Positions 1 through 7,474 of a stretch of 46,450 nucleotides of DNA are shown in pieces (positions within the stretch are counted from its first letter, which is position 1; every line of letters starts with the position of its first letter). Under the pieces are notes generated by a model that did not search any database, was not told the DNA's origin, and was given only the letters and a program-made list of their open reading frames with translations. Source of the DNA: a virus. A program made the translations under genes and the position numbers. The stretch covers positions 1 to 46,450 of IMG/VR virus record IMGVR_UViG_3300033388_007409; one strand, given 5' to 3'.

Positions 1-15
1 GTTTTGATTCCGTCG
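1..15. repeat. Terminal direct repeat, left copy
   Basis: The first 15 bases (GTTTTGATTCCGTCG) are identical to the last 15 bases of the window. This is what an assembler leaves when it closes or nearly closes a circular or circularly permuted molecule; a short true terminal repeat is the alternative. Joining the ends leaves about 150 bp between the gene ending at 46369 and the terminase gene at 81, a normal spacing. Confidence 0.8.
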
Positions 16-54
16 ATCGGGCCGCACACAAATTCACTTTTTTTTATTTTCTCT

Positions 55-78
55 TAACTTTAGACACATTTATATATT
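55..78 (+). promoter_or_regulatory. Candidate late promoter of terminase genes
   Basis: TTAACTTTAGACA (55-67) is followed by a TATATT -10-like box at 73-78, only two bases before the ATG at 81. No Shine-Dalgarno sequence lies upstream, so the message may be leaderless or start at the second ATG (87). The 13-mer TTAACTTTAGACA occurs again at 38133. Inference from sequence only. Confidence 0.3.
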
Positions 79-80
79 TT

Positions 81-977
81 ATGTCTATGGTTAATTTACT
101 TATTACACAAAAACAGTTTTCAGTCAAAGCAAAAGTTTCTCAAGCTGCAATTTCTAAAGCTTGTGATAAAATTTTAAAACCAGCTGTTGTTGGAAATAGA
201 ATTAATGAAAACCACCCTGTTGCAATTGAATATCTTAATAAACAAAAATCTAGGAAAAGAGAATCTGTTGCTCCTGGAATAGATCCTCTTTATAATGATG
301 CATTAATTGCTTGCCAAAACGCTGAAAAATGGACTGCTGGTTTTTTACGATCTGCTTTAGGTGTTGGGGCTGACCGTGCAAAAAAAATATTTGAACAAAT
401 AAAAGCTGCTGACATAATACCAAAGAAAAAAACTGTCTCCCCTCGACTTAAAACAGATTTTCCACAACAAAAAGAACCTGAACCAACACAAAATTTTGAA
501 GTCCCTATTATAAAAGAACCTCATATACGTGGAACTGCTGCAGCTGCTGAAAAGAAAAAGCTTGGTGATTACTCTGATGATGATATTATTTATCATATAC
601 CGGAAGATATTGAAGCATTTGCAGATATGACATTAAGAGAGATTATTGATATTTTTGGAACTGATACGCGTTTTGTTGATTATTTAAAAGCTATCCAAAA
701 AATTGAGATGATAAATGAAAAGAGAATTAAAAATGCGGAAGCAACAAATAAATTAATTTCCCGTGAACTTGTAAAAATTAGATTGCTTGATCCAATAGAT
801 GAAGCGCATATAAAATTATTAACAGACGGTGCAAGAACTATTACTCAAAAATTATTTGCAATGGTTAAGTCAAATGAATCTAGTAAAGAATGTGAAGAGG
901 TGGTAGTTGATCAAATTTCTAGTTTTATACGACCATTAAAAGCAAAGATAAAAAGGACTCTTGATGAATATAATTAG
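81..977 (+). CDS. Terminase small subunit-like protein with FtsK-gamma-like domain
   Basis: 298 aa, first gene of the packaging pair; its end overlaps the large terminase gene by 14 bp. The first 35 residues look like the helix-turn-helix of phage small terminases. Residues about 67-115 (DPLYNDALIACQ ... LGVGADRAKKIFEQIKAADI) closely resemble the winged-helix gamma domain of FtsK, which binds oriented host chromosome motifs. The C-terminal half (about 165-298) is helical and charged. A small terminase recognises cos/pac DNA and recruits the large subunit; here the FtsK-gamma-like module is probably an extra DNA-reading domain. The role is inferred from position and HTH; the FtsK-gamma resemblance is seen in the residue pattern. 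No clear SD precedes the ATG. Confidence 0.7.
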   Translation: MSMVNLLITQKQFSVKAKVSQAAISKACDKILKPAVVGNRINENHPVAIEYLNKQKSRKRESVAPGIDPLYNDALIACQNAEKWTAGFLRSALGVGADRAKKIFEQIKAADIIPKKKTVSPRLKTDFPQQKEPEPTQNFEVPIIKEPHIRGTAAAAEKKKLGDYSDDDIIYHIPEDIEAFADMTLREIIDIFGTDTRFVDYLKAIQKIEMINEKRIKNAEATNKLISRELVKIRLLDPIDEAHIKLLTDGARTITQKLFAMVKSNESSKECEEVVVDQISSFIRPLKAKIKRTLDEYN

Positions 978-2958
978 TGATTTGGGAGCTAGTTGGTTAT
1001 CCAATGAGGTCGGGAACTTTACAGAGAGTATTACCCATATATCTCCATCTGATTTTAATGAACAAAATAGATATCTCCCCCCATCTGTTACCCCTATGCC
1101 TGGTTATATTCGTTATGATGTAAACCCGTATATGCGAGAAATAATTAATTGCTTTGATGTTGATTCTCCGGTGCGTGAGGTGAATTTAAAAAAAGGGGTG
1201 CAGATTACCTATACCACTCTTTTAGAATCCGGTGCTCTTTATTATATGGGGCATATTAAAACGCTCCCTATGATGTTTATGACTGCAGACAAAGAGTTAG
1301 CAGATGCGAGAATAGAAAACTCTTTTATACCTATGTTGAACGAATCCGGCTTTGCGGATATTATCCGTTCGAATGATGTTGGTAATAGTAAAAAAACTGG
1401 TAAAACTTCCAAACATTTACAATTTGCGGGTGGTGGAGTTTTATATCCATTTGGTGCTATTAATGCAACAAAAATGCGAATGTTCTCTATTGCTATCATG
1501 ATGAAAGATGAGTTGGACGGTTGGCCTGAATATGTTGGTAAAGATGGTTGTCCTGATAAGTTGAGTGATGCACGTTGTTCTGGATTTTGGGAGAGAAGAA
1601 AAATATTTCGTGGATCTACACCACTATTATATGGAACATCTAAAATTGAAAAGGCTTATAATAGAGGTGATAAGAGAAAATATATGGTTCTCTGCAAATC
1701 CTGTGGGTTCCCTCAATTTTTAAAATGGGAGACAGTAAACAAAGAGAACGGTATTATTGGAGGGTTCCAATGGGATTATGATGATAATGGCTCATTAAAT
1801 TTAGAGTCTGTACGTTATTGCTGCCAAAACTGCGGGGTTGAACATTTTGAGCACGACAAACGTAAATTATACTCTGAAGAACACGGTGCACACTGGATGC
1901 CAACGGCTACTCCTGCAGAGGCTGGTATACGGTCCTATCATTTACCCGCCCTTTACTCTCCTAACGGTCTTGCTCCGTGGTCTAAATGCGTTAGTGACTA
2001 TTTACAGGCATTTGATCCGGTTGCAAAAAAGGTTATAGATATAAAAGCTTATCAACAATTTTATAATAATATTTTAGCTGAACCTTTTAAAATCCTTGGT
2101 TCTAAAATTAGTTTTACCGCTGTTTCTTTGCACAGGCGTTGGGCTTATCGTTTTGGAATGATACCTAATGAATATGCAAAACAGTGGAGCGGTTCTCCTA
2201 TTCTCTTATTAACTATGCAGGTGGATGTGCATAAGGATAATTTGGCAGTTTCTGTTATGGGTTGGACTCGTGACTCTAAATGTTATGTTATTGAGTATAT
2301 GAGGATAGAACCGGAAGAAAAAGGTGATACAGATTGCACCGAAATTAGTAGTTCTGTTTGGAAAAAACTACGGGAGTTGATTGAAGAGAAAGTTTACATT
2401 GCAGATGATAAGAAAAAATACAGAATTGCGTTAACTTTTATTGATGCCGGTTATGCAAATGCTACTGTATTGACATTTTGTGATGATTATGCCGACTCCG
2501 TTTATCCTATTTTGGGAAGAGATAGACCCGATAAAAGCAACACAATAACAGAATTTGCAGAGTTTACGACAAAAACAGGTACCACAGGCTATAAAATTAC
2601 AGTTGACCACTACAAAGACAGATTAGCCCCCGTTTTACGCAGAGAATGGGTTGAGGATAGTGGAGAACAGAAACCACACCATTTTAACGCCCCCGCAGAT
2701 ATTACAGGTGCACAATTAACAGAGCTAACCAAAGAGTTTAGAAGAAAAAAGACAAATGCAAAAGGCGTGGACTCTTATTATTGGTACCGCCCAAGTGGAG
2801 CACAAAATGAGTTGTGGGATTTATTGGTATACGGACACGCTGCAGTGGAGATTTTAGCGTGGTTAACCTGTATAGAACACTTTGAATTAGAAACAGTTGA
2901 TTGGAACCAGTTTTGGGACTACTTAGAAAATGAGAAAGTTTATTTTACTGAAGAATAA
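964..2958 (+). CDS. Terminase large subunit, GpA family
   Basis: 664 aa ATPase-nuclease that cuts concatemers and drives DNA into the prohead. The ATP-binding segment is the variant GVQITYTTLLES form rather than a classic GKT/S P-loop, and the Walker-B-like segment is MMKDELDGWP. A CxxC...CxxC zinc pair (CKSCG and CQNCG) sits mid-protein. The RNase H-fold nuclease region shows VDVHKDNLAVSV and FIDAGYANATV. Length matches lambda gpA (about 640 aa). ATG at 964 is chosen (AAGGA six bases upstream) over the in-frame TTG at 961. It is translationally coupled to the small subunit and followed by a terminator shared with the converging accessory operon. Confidence 0.93.
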   Translation: MNIISDLGASWLSNEVGNFTESITHISPSDFNEQNRYLPPSVTPMPGYIRYDVNPYMREIINCFDVDSPVREVNLKKGVQITYTTLLESGALYYMGHIKTLPMMFMTADKELADARIENSFIPMLNESGFADIIRSNDVGNSKKTGKTSKHLQFAGGGVLYPFGAINATKMRMFSIAIMMKDELDGWPEYVGKDGCPDKLSDARCSGFWERRKIFRGSTPLLYGTSKIEKAYNRGDKRKYMVLCKSCGFPQFLKWETVNKENGIIGGFQWDYDDNGSLNLESVRYCCQNCGVEHFEHDKRKLYSEEHGAHWMPTATPAEAGIRSYHLPALYSPNGLAPWSKCVSDYLQAFDPVAKKVIDIKAYQQFYNNILAEPFKILGSKISFTAVSLHRRWAYRFGMIPNEYAKQWSGSPILLLTMQVDVHKDNLAVSVMGWTRDSKCYVIEYMRIEPEEKGDTDCTEISSSVWKKLRELIEEKVYIADDKKKYRIALTFIDAGYANATVLTFCDDYADSVYPILGRDRPDKSNTITEFAEFTTKTGTTGYKITVDHYKDRLAPVLRREWVEDSGEQKPHHFNAPADITGAQLTELTKEFRRKKTNAKGVDSYYWYRPSGAQNELWDLLVYGHAAVEILAWLTCIEHFELETVDWNQFWDYLENEKVYFTEE

Positions 2959-2989
2959 AAAAAAGGAGCCTTTAGATATTAGGCTCCTT
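2955..2989 (-). terminator. Rho-independent terminator of leftward accessory operon
   Basis: A 9-bp stem AAGGAGCCT/AGGCTCCTT with a 9-nt loop (2963-2989). Read leftwards it is followed by eight T, so it ends the 8596-to-3031 operon. Rightwards, after terminase, the U-run is poor. Confidence 0.8.
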
Positions 2990-3030
2990 ATGTTCATTGA
3001 AATTTGCGGGGCTTAACCGCTGTCAAATTA

Positions 3031-3348
3031 TCAAACGCAAGTGTTGAATCGCAAACCCACTTTATCATCTGACCTACGAAACGCTTCTGTATAACGGAGT
3101 CGAGGTTTTGTGAATCCTGCCGTTACAAGGTTGGGGGTTGAACTTACATTTTTGAGAGTGAGTCGCTTAAACCCGTCTCCGGTAAGTGCGACATTAATAG
3201 TTGCACTCCCGTTTGACACTTCCTCTGCTACACCAGTTTCGTCAATTGAGGATAATGAGGTTTTTAAACCTTCCTCCTCAAATGTTTTTGATACTTTGGC
3301 AAAAACAGCAACGAAAAGCAGAAGTAGTGTTAATAGAATAAATTTCAT
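3031..3348 (-). CDS. Small exported protein (signal peptide), unknown
   Basis: 105 aa. It begins MKFILLTLLLLFVAVFAKV, a typical Sec signal peptide or anchor, followed by a hydrophilic, beta-prone body ending in a Cys. The start has a good SD (GGGAGG) in the leader. It is the last gene of the leftward accessory operon, next to the terminator and terminase. An exported moron of this kind in a temperate phage often alters the host envelope or blocks superinfection; nothing in the sequence proves that here. No family recognised. Confidence 0.6.
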   Translation of the reverse strand: MKFILLTLLLLFVAVFAKVSKTFEEEGLKTSLSSIDETGVAEEVSNGSATINVALTGDGFKRLTLKNVSSTPNLVTAGFTKPRLRYTEAFRRSDDKVGLRFNTCV

Positions 3349-3406
3349 AAAACCTCCCTTTTGGTTATTTATATGAAATTATAAGTTAGAAATAATATAA
3401 TTAATG

Positions 3407-3580
3407 TTAAGGTTTGATTCTATCCCATTTTTTATTAGCTTGTTTTAAATATTTATCAAATCTTGGTTTATCGTTTTTATACATTCTACCAAGATCACTC
3501 CGACCTTTACCAACAAAAGCTCCCATTGTTTCAACAGAAAACGGGAAACCTTTTGATTGTATGTACTTTTTACAATGCAT
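3407..3580 (-). CDS. Small basic protein, unknown
   Basis: 57 aa with AAAGGAT SD eight bases before the ATG. Lys/Arg-rich, with VGKGRSDLGRMYKNDKPRFD suggesting a small helical nucleic-acid or protein-binding fold. Located 15 bp downstream of the Cys-containing gene 3596-3847 in the same leftward operon. No family recognised. Confidence 0.5.
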   Translation of the reverse strand: MHCKKYIQSKGFPFSVETMGAFVGKGRSDLGRMYKNDKPRFDKYLKQANKKWDRIKP

Positions 3581-3595
3581 TTTTATCCTTTACCG

Positions 3596-3847
3596 TTAAT
3601 TATAATCAAGTTCATTAATTTTTTTATAGAGAGAGTTGGTGAGTTCTCTTTGAACCAAAAGATCAAGTTTCATCCCGTGTTGCTCAAAAAACTGCTCTTT
3701 TAAAACCATAGTTTCAGCTTCTTTTGTCCATTTTTTTACTGTTTCGCTAATGAATTTCTGCAATTCACCAAAACAACTATGTGAACCATCAGCTCCTGTT
3801 TTCCACTGATATCCACAGGAAGTGCAGCTTGATATTTCCTCACTCAT
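3596..3847 (-). CDS. Small putative zinc-binding protein
   Basis: 83 aa. An N-terminal CTSCGYQW plus HSCFG supplies three Cys and a His that could bind zinc (residues 8-26); the remainder is a predicted amphipathic helix. Overlaps the upstream gene by 8 bp, so translation is coupled. Similar small zinc-ribbon proteins are common in phage early regions; function unknown. Confidence 0.6.
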   Translation of the reverse strand: MSEEISSCTSCGYQWKTGADGSHSCFGELQKFISETVKKWTKEAETMVLKEQFFEQHGMKLDLLVQRELTNSLYKKINELDYN

Positions 3848-4118
3848 TTGATTTTATTTCCTTTTTTAAAACAATATAAAGTTTATGTAACTCAGCAAAC
3901 TCTTCACTAACTTCGATCTCCTTGAACTTTGGAAAAGGGAACTTCTCTCTTTTCTTTTTATCCCAATTAACCCAAGCAGAGAGATAACGACTTTTACCCC
4001 GGTATTTCCCTTTACATTTAGCAGCCATTGCACCTGTTATCTGCTGCACCCAAACCTTTTGATTTTGGTTGAAGTGATTGGTTTGGAATGGCATTTTGAA
4101 CATATAAACAGTTACCAT
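3840..4118 (-). CDS. Hypothetical protein
   Basis: 92 aa from the ATG at 4118 (an upstream in-frame ATG would add 9 residues). Lys- and Trp-rich (SAWVNWDKKKREKFPFPKF). Overlaps both neighbours by a few bases, a compact phage operon. Not recognised. Confidence 0.5.
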   Translation of the reverse strand: MVTVYMFKMPFQTNHFNQNQKVWVQQITGAMAAKCKGKYRGKSRYLSAWVNWDKKKREKFPFPKFKEIEVSEEFAELHKLYIVLKKEIKSNE

Positions 4119-4327
4119 ACGTTTTCTATCCTTTCTCGTGCACACCTAACAGGATTACTACCAGTGCTTGCATTATCTTGAACAATTGGTGGGAAAAACT
4201 CCCCCAAAACATAGTTACCCCACCACTTTTCACTCATCATTTTTTTAAAGTGAGTATCCCAATCCAACCACCGTTTTTTATATCGAGAGATTTTAACTCT
4301 TCTCTTTTTATGATGATATCTATTCAT
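4112..4327 (-). CDS. Hypothetical protein, basic N-terminus
   Basis: 71 aa beginning MNRYHHKKRRVKISRYKKRW. The N-terminus resembles that of the gene at 4743-5030 (MNRWEHKQRRVFITRRNK), so the two may share a short duplicated N-terminal segment. ATG 4327 overlaps the preceding gene by 4 bp. Function unknown. Confidence 0.5.
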   Translation of the reverse strand: MNRYHHKKRRVKISRYKKRWLDWDTHFKKMMSEKWWGNYVLGEFFPPIVQDNASTGSNPVRCARERIENVW

Positions 4328-4599
4328 GCGCCACCCCAAAACGTTCCATCAGTTTCAAATTCACTACACTCTTCCTCTAAAACTTCATCATTCTCAGAAA
4401 AGTACACGATACTATCACAATGGCAATGTTTGGCCATAAAGGATAATAATAAACCCTCTCTATAAAGATCATCTTTACACTCAAGTTCTTCTGAAAATTT
4501 CACAGCATCAGCCATATCAACAACTGTTCTAATCTTCATTTTATGTAAATCTCTTTTAACTTTACATTTTTTACAAGCTACAGTATATTCAACGCCCAT
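4324..4599 (-). CDS. Hypothetical Cys-rich protein
   Basis: 91 aa. An N-terminal CKKCKVKRDL and a later CHC (KHCHCDS) suggest a small metal site; the C-terminus is acidic. ATG follows GGAGGAATAA, so start and SD are clear. Not assigned to a family. Confidence 0.55.
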   Translation of the reverse strand: MGVEYTVACKKCKVKRDLHKMKIRTVVDMADAVKFSEELECKDDLYREGLLLSFMAKHCHCDSIVYFSENDEVLEEECSEFETDGTFWGGA

Positions 4600-4779
4600 T
4601 TATTCCTCCACAACTAACAACCAACAGTTCTCACAATGTTCTTTACCATGGGTACCAACATCAGAACCACAATAATCGACAACTTTTTTATGAAATTGAG
4701 GGTTAATTTCTTTTGTGATGTAATCATTTGGACACTCATCTGTTAATGTAACAACAGATGAGTGTCCAAAAACTTCCAA
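4600..4779 (-). CDS. Small Cys/His protein overlapping a large inverted repeat
   Basis: 59 aa if TTG 4779 is the start; the start is uncertain because the 5' end lies inside the inverted repeat 4727-4770. The C-terminal half (DYCGSDVGTHGKEHCENCW) holds three Cys and two His and resembles a small zinc finger. It stops one base before the ATG of the next gene, so it is probably translated. Confidence 0.45.
   Translation of the reverse strand: MEVFGHSSVVTLTDECPNDYITKEINPQFHKKVVDYCGSDVGTHGKEHCENCWLLVVEE
4727..4770. repeat. Perfect 18-bp inverted repeat
   Basis: TTTGGACACTCATCTGTT (4727-4744) and its exact reverse complement (4753-4770) are separated by eight bases. It spans the 3' end of gene 4743-5030 and the 5' end of gene 4600-4779. 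It would form a very stable hairpin in mRNA or a cruciform in DNA, and has no U-run to make it a standard terminator. Confidence 0.85.
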
Positions 4780-5030
4780 CTCATTCCATCCGAATGAAGA
4801 TTATGTTTTTTACAATACTCTTCTGCGGTTAATTTTGGTGAATGCATGCTAACCATAGTTTTGACATCTTCGTTAATCTTGAAAATTTGGATAGATCGAG
4901 ATTTTAAGTTATCATATTTATTAAGAGTGCAAGCACTAGCAACACTCGAACCAAAACCATACATTTTTATAACAAGTTTATTCCTACGAGTAATAAAAAC
5001 TCTTCTCTGTTTATGCTCCCACCGGTTCAA
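4743..5030 (-). CDS. Hypothetical protein
   Basis: 95 aa, basic N-terminus similar to that of 4112-4327. The last residues (LDTHLLLH) are encoded by the inverted repeat, so the C-terminus may have been altered when the repeat formed. Overlaps the upstream gene by 4 bp. Function unknown. Confidence 0.5.
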   Translation of the reverse strand: MNRWEHKQRRVFITRRNKLVIKMYGFGSSVASACTLNKYDNLKSRSIQIFKINEDVKTMVSMHSPKLTAEEYCKKHNLHSDGMSWKFLDTHLLLH

Positions 5031-5215
5031 AACATTCTCCGAGCGGAATCTATTGGCATTGAACGAATATGAGATGTTATAACCTCAACTTCTCTCAACT
5101 CTTCCTGGAACTCTTCTGATTGGAAAAGAGTAGGTTTATCAACTTTTACAGAGGACATACTTTTTGCAACCTCCAAAGAAGTTGCAATTTCCATTTGTGA
5201 ATTATCTAATTCCAT
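5027..5215 (-). CDS. Hypothetical acidic helical protein
   Basis: 62 aa, predicted mostly helical (EEFQEELREVEVITSHIRSM). ATG 5215 overlaps the stop of the preceding gene in a TAATG arrangement, indicating coupled translation. No family recognised. Confidence 0.5.
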   Translation of the reverse strand: MELDNSQMEIATSLEVAKSMSSVKVDKPTLFQSEEFQEELREVEVITSHIRSMPIDSARRMF

Positions 5216-5703
5216 TATAACATTCCCCAATCTGTATTATCAATTATCCATTGCGCCTTTTCGGGCGTTTCTGCAATTAAAGTTGGAACGCACAAATCAA
5301 AACAGTTATAGTCGTGTTTTCCTGTTACTTGATCTATCTGAATATTATCAACAGAGAGAAACTTTTTAGTGTCCTCTTCATAATCCTCAAAACGACCTTG
5401 AAGCCAATAATCTTCTTCGCAATTATAAACTTTAAACCAACAGAGCTCATATTTTGGGATGCTTTGGCAAGTAAAGGGATGTATCAAAACATTTTCAGCA
5501 TTACCAACGCTACCATCTGTATACTGAACAGAGTAACATATTTGGTCTTTTCTATCATTCACACCTTTGCAAAAAGACGTTGCTAACAACTTATTAACAA
5601 GGTAGAAATTAGATTTACAACCCCAACTTCCCCTATAATTTTTACTGATATAAAGATGTTTCAAATAACCATCTTTATGGAAAAGCTCAATTTTTTTACT
5701 CAA
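5215..5703 (-). CDS. Hypothetical protein
   Basis: 162 aa with TTG start (5703) behind a GAGAGGGG SD. Tyr/Trp/Cys-rich mixed alpha/beta protein. The end (APEKAQWIID-like TPEKAQWIIDNTDWGM) is reminiscent of small phage proteins of unknown function. Overlaps neighbours on both sides. Confidence 0.55.
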   Translation of the reverse strand: MSKKIELFHKDGYLKHLYISKNYRGSWGCKSNFYLVNKLLATSFCKGVNDRKDQICYSVQYTDGSVGNAENVLIHPFTCQSIPKYELCWFKVYNCEEDYWLQGRFEDYEEDTKKFLSVDNIQIDQVTGKHDYNCFDLCVPTLIAETPEKAQWIIDNTDWGML

Positions 5704-5801
5704 AACTTAACCCCTCTCAACAATCCCCACCCAAAACAAACAACTCTTTTAACCTGGTAAAGAACAACCAAAACCAAGAGAACTTTTAAACGTTTAATCA
5801 T
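5700..5801 (-). CDS. Small membrane peptide
   Basis: 33 aa: a basic start (MIKRLK), one hydrophobic segment (VLLVLVVLY) and a short basic tail. Fits exactly between neighbours (1-bp gap upstream, 4-bp overlap downstream), which supports it despite its size. Possibly a membrane-inserted regulator; unproven. Confidence 0.4.
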   Translation of the reverse strand: MIKRLKVLLVLVVLYQVKRVVCFGWGLLRGVKF

Positions 5802-5802
5802 T

Positions 5803-6024
5803 TTAATTACCACTCATCATTTTTAAGTATTTGTTATAGGTATTAAACGAATCTCTTTTAGAGAAAACTTTAACACCCTTATAATTAAACTCTTCACCGG
5901 CAGTGAGATTGTCTAAAATTTTATGATCATCGATCTCAATTAAAAGAGAATCACAGTTTCTTTTACTGAGAATAATACATGGCAGCTTTTTGGATGCTGC
6001 ACTGTTTAATCCTGCTAGTTTCAT
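5803..6024 (-). CDS. Hypothetical protein
   Basis: 73 aa, beta-rich middle (CIILSKRNCDSLLIEID). Start overlaps the stop of the upstream Zn-repeat protein by 4 bp. Not recognised. Confidence 0.5.
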   Translation of the reverse strand: MKLAGLNSAASKKLPCIILSKRNCDSLLIEIDDHKILDNLTAGEEFNYKGVKVFSKRDSFNTYNKYLKMMSGN

Positions 6025-6668
6025 AGTTGTTTCCAGTCCTTATCTTTACGCATACCCATTATAAGGCCAACTCCACCTTTGAATGAGAAAGTTATTTGTC
6101 CAGGTTTACCGCTCCAAACAGTACTGATTTTTACATCATCAAGCATTCTAGCAAGTTCTAAGTTTATAGATGAAATTGTAAAAATAGAATTTTCATCAGT
6201 TTGCTCACCAAATACAACAGCATCAAACCTGCTTTTCCCAGTGCCGTGACACCAAGAGCAAACTTCACCAAATGTTGCGTTAGATGGTTTTAATTCTCCC
6301 CCATCACCATCACAAGATTTACACTGAACATTATACTCATTACCGGCTTCATCTTCCAGATCTAAATTACCGGAAGAGCAGCAATTATCGCAAACTATTC
6401 TTTTAGAAAATTTATTGCCTGCACAACAATTGCAAACACCTTTAAACTCAGTGTTTGGAAGCTCAACAACATCACCAAGCAAACTAAAATCGAGTTTAGA
6501 TAGATTAAACTCAACAGTATCTCTTGTAAACTGCCCATCAACCAACAAGGCAATCCAACCATTGGTTACAAATGTTCTATCACCAAATAAATGTGGCTTT
6601 GAAACCACACCTTCACTGTCATTATCATTACTACAAAACTTTTTTAAAAATTCGTAAGTAAATTTCAT
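6021..6668 (-). CDS. Protein with DnaJ-like CxxCxGxG zinc repeats inserted in a beta fold
   Basis: 215 aa. The centre (about residues 78-145) carries four Cys pairs (CNCCAG, CDNCCSSG, CKSCDGDG, CSWCHGTG) that match the spacing of the DnaJ cysteine-rich zinc domain. The flanks (residues 1-75 and 150-215) are beta-rich and look like one domain split by the zinc module. No J-domain is present, so it is not a DnaJ chaperone; it may bind a partner or DNA. SD and start are clear (AAGGAGA before ATG). Confidence 0.6.
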   Translation of the reverse strand: MKFTYEFLKKFCSNDNDSEGVVSKPHLFGDRTFVTNGWIALLVDGQFTRDTVEFNLSKLDFSLLGDVVELPNTEFKGVCNCCAGNKFSKRIVCDNCCSSGNLDLEDEAGNEYNVQCKSCDGDGGELKPSNATFGEVCSWCHGTGKSRFDAVVFGEQTDENSIFTISSINLELARMLDDVKISTVWSGKPGQITFSFKGGVGLIMGMRKDKDWKQL

Positions 6669-6680
6669 ATTTAAATCTCC

Positions 6681-7127
6681 TTAAAGTTCACACAAAACAA
6701 CAACATCACTAACAACAATACTATCCGGCAACCGCTCAACATCCAAGAAAAGCTGTTGTGATTCTGAAAGATGCCACCGGTAATCTTCAAAATATGCAAT
6801 TATATCATCCTGAGAGCTGAAATTAACCTTAGTTCCAAGTTTTGCGGGGGTATTTGCCGTTGGAACGATTTTAAGCTGTAAATGTTCCCTAATAGCTGCA
6901 AACTCATCTAAACACATTGTTTGGATTGGGATAAGGATCTCTGTTGTTTCATGGTAACGGCTACACCCGGCAACCTTCCCGTGAGTTACAAACCGATCTT
7001 TACCGACATATAACAGAGTGAACCCCTCAAAATGCTCACTATTATTAATAATAACAGGAGAATCAATTAACACTTTAGCAATACTCTTACAAACATCGCT
7101 ATAGCTAGACAATTTAATACATTCCAT
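6681..7127 (-). CDS. Hypothetical protein
   Basis: 148 aa, N-terminal region with YVGKDRFVTHGKVAGCSRYH, similar in flavour to the FGDRTFVTNGWIA stretch of its downstream neighbour 6021-6668. The two may be related beta-type proteins acting together. No family recognised. Confidence 0.5.
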   Translation of the reverse strand: MECIKLSSYSDVCKSIAKVLIDSPVIINNSEHFEGFTLLYVGKDRFVTHGKVAGCSRYHETTEILIPIQTMCLDEFAAIREHLQLKIVPTANTPAKLGTKVNFSSQDDIIAYFEDYRWHLSESQQLFLDVERLPDSIVVSDVVVLCEL

Positions 7128-7209
7128 TTCGTCTCTCGTTTTCTTTAATAAGAGATGCGATATGATCTAACACATCTCTCATTGTACCTTTTAATTTTAA
7201 CGTTTTCAT
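7114..7209 (-). CDS. Very small helical protein
   Basis: 31 aa. Strong SD GGAGGCTAC two bases before ATG, the same ribosome-binding motif used at 8596 and 43476. Overlaps the next start by 14 bp. Basic amphipathic helix. Function unknown. Confidence 0.5.
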   Translation of the reverse strand: MKTLKLKGTMRDVLDHIASLIKENERRNGMY

Positions 7210-7255
7210 TGTAGCCTCCGGTTTGTTGTTTTTTGTTCTATGATCTAACTAAAAT

Positions 7256-7474
7256 TTAACCAACAGCCCACCACCCAAAAATAGCGGCGAGTGTTTCTAT
7301 GATAGACGAACCGGATTTAATTAAAACTCCGATAGCACCTAATGCAGATACTATAATCCAATTTGTGTATTTTGTTTTTGTGTACTGATACCATTTTACA
7401 GAAACTAATATCCAAAGAACATCAGTTATTATATACGGTAGGTAGTGCACGAATAATTCAAATGAGTTAAACAT
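7256..7474 (-). CDS. Small membrane protein
   Basis: 72 aa with two hydrophobic segments (IITDVLWILVSVKW and WIIVSALGAIGVLIKSG) and a hydrophobic C-terminus. Could be a holin-like or exclusion protein; the position far from the lysis genes argues for an accessory role. ATG 7474 is preferred, GTG 7483 is the alternative. Confidence 0.5.
   Translation of the reverse strand: MFNSFELFVHYLPYIITDVLWILVSVKWYQYTKTKYTNWIIVSALGAIGVLIKSGSSIIETLAAIFGWWAVG

Noticed and set aside
357-596. Reverse-strand ORF over the small terminase gene, and similar long opposite-strand frames over portal, capsid, sheath and fibre genes
   Set aside because: They are mirror frames of clear genes, lack SD sequences and have low-complexity or repetitive translations.
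4846-5082. Rightward ORFs in the 3-8.6 kb block and in the cassette array
   Set aside because: The leftward frames have SDs, coupled starts and protein-like composition; the rightward ones are shadows.
6021-6668. DnaJ chaperone gene
   Set aside because: No J-domain HPD motif; only the zinc repeats resemble DnaJ.
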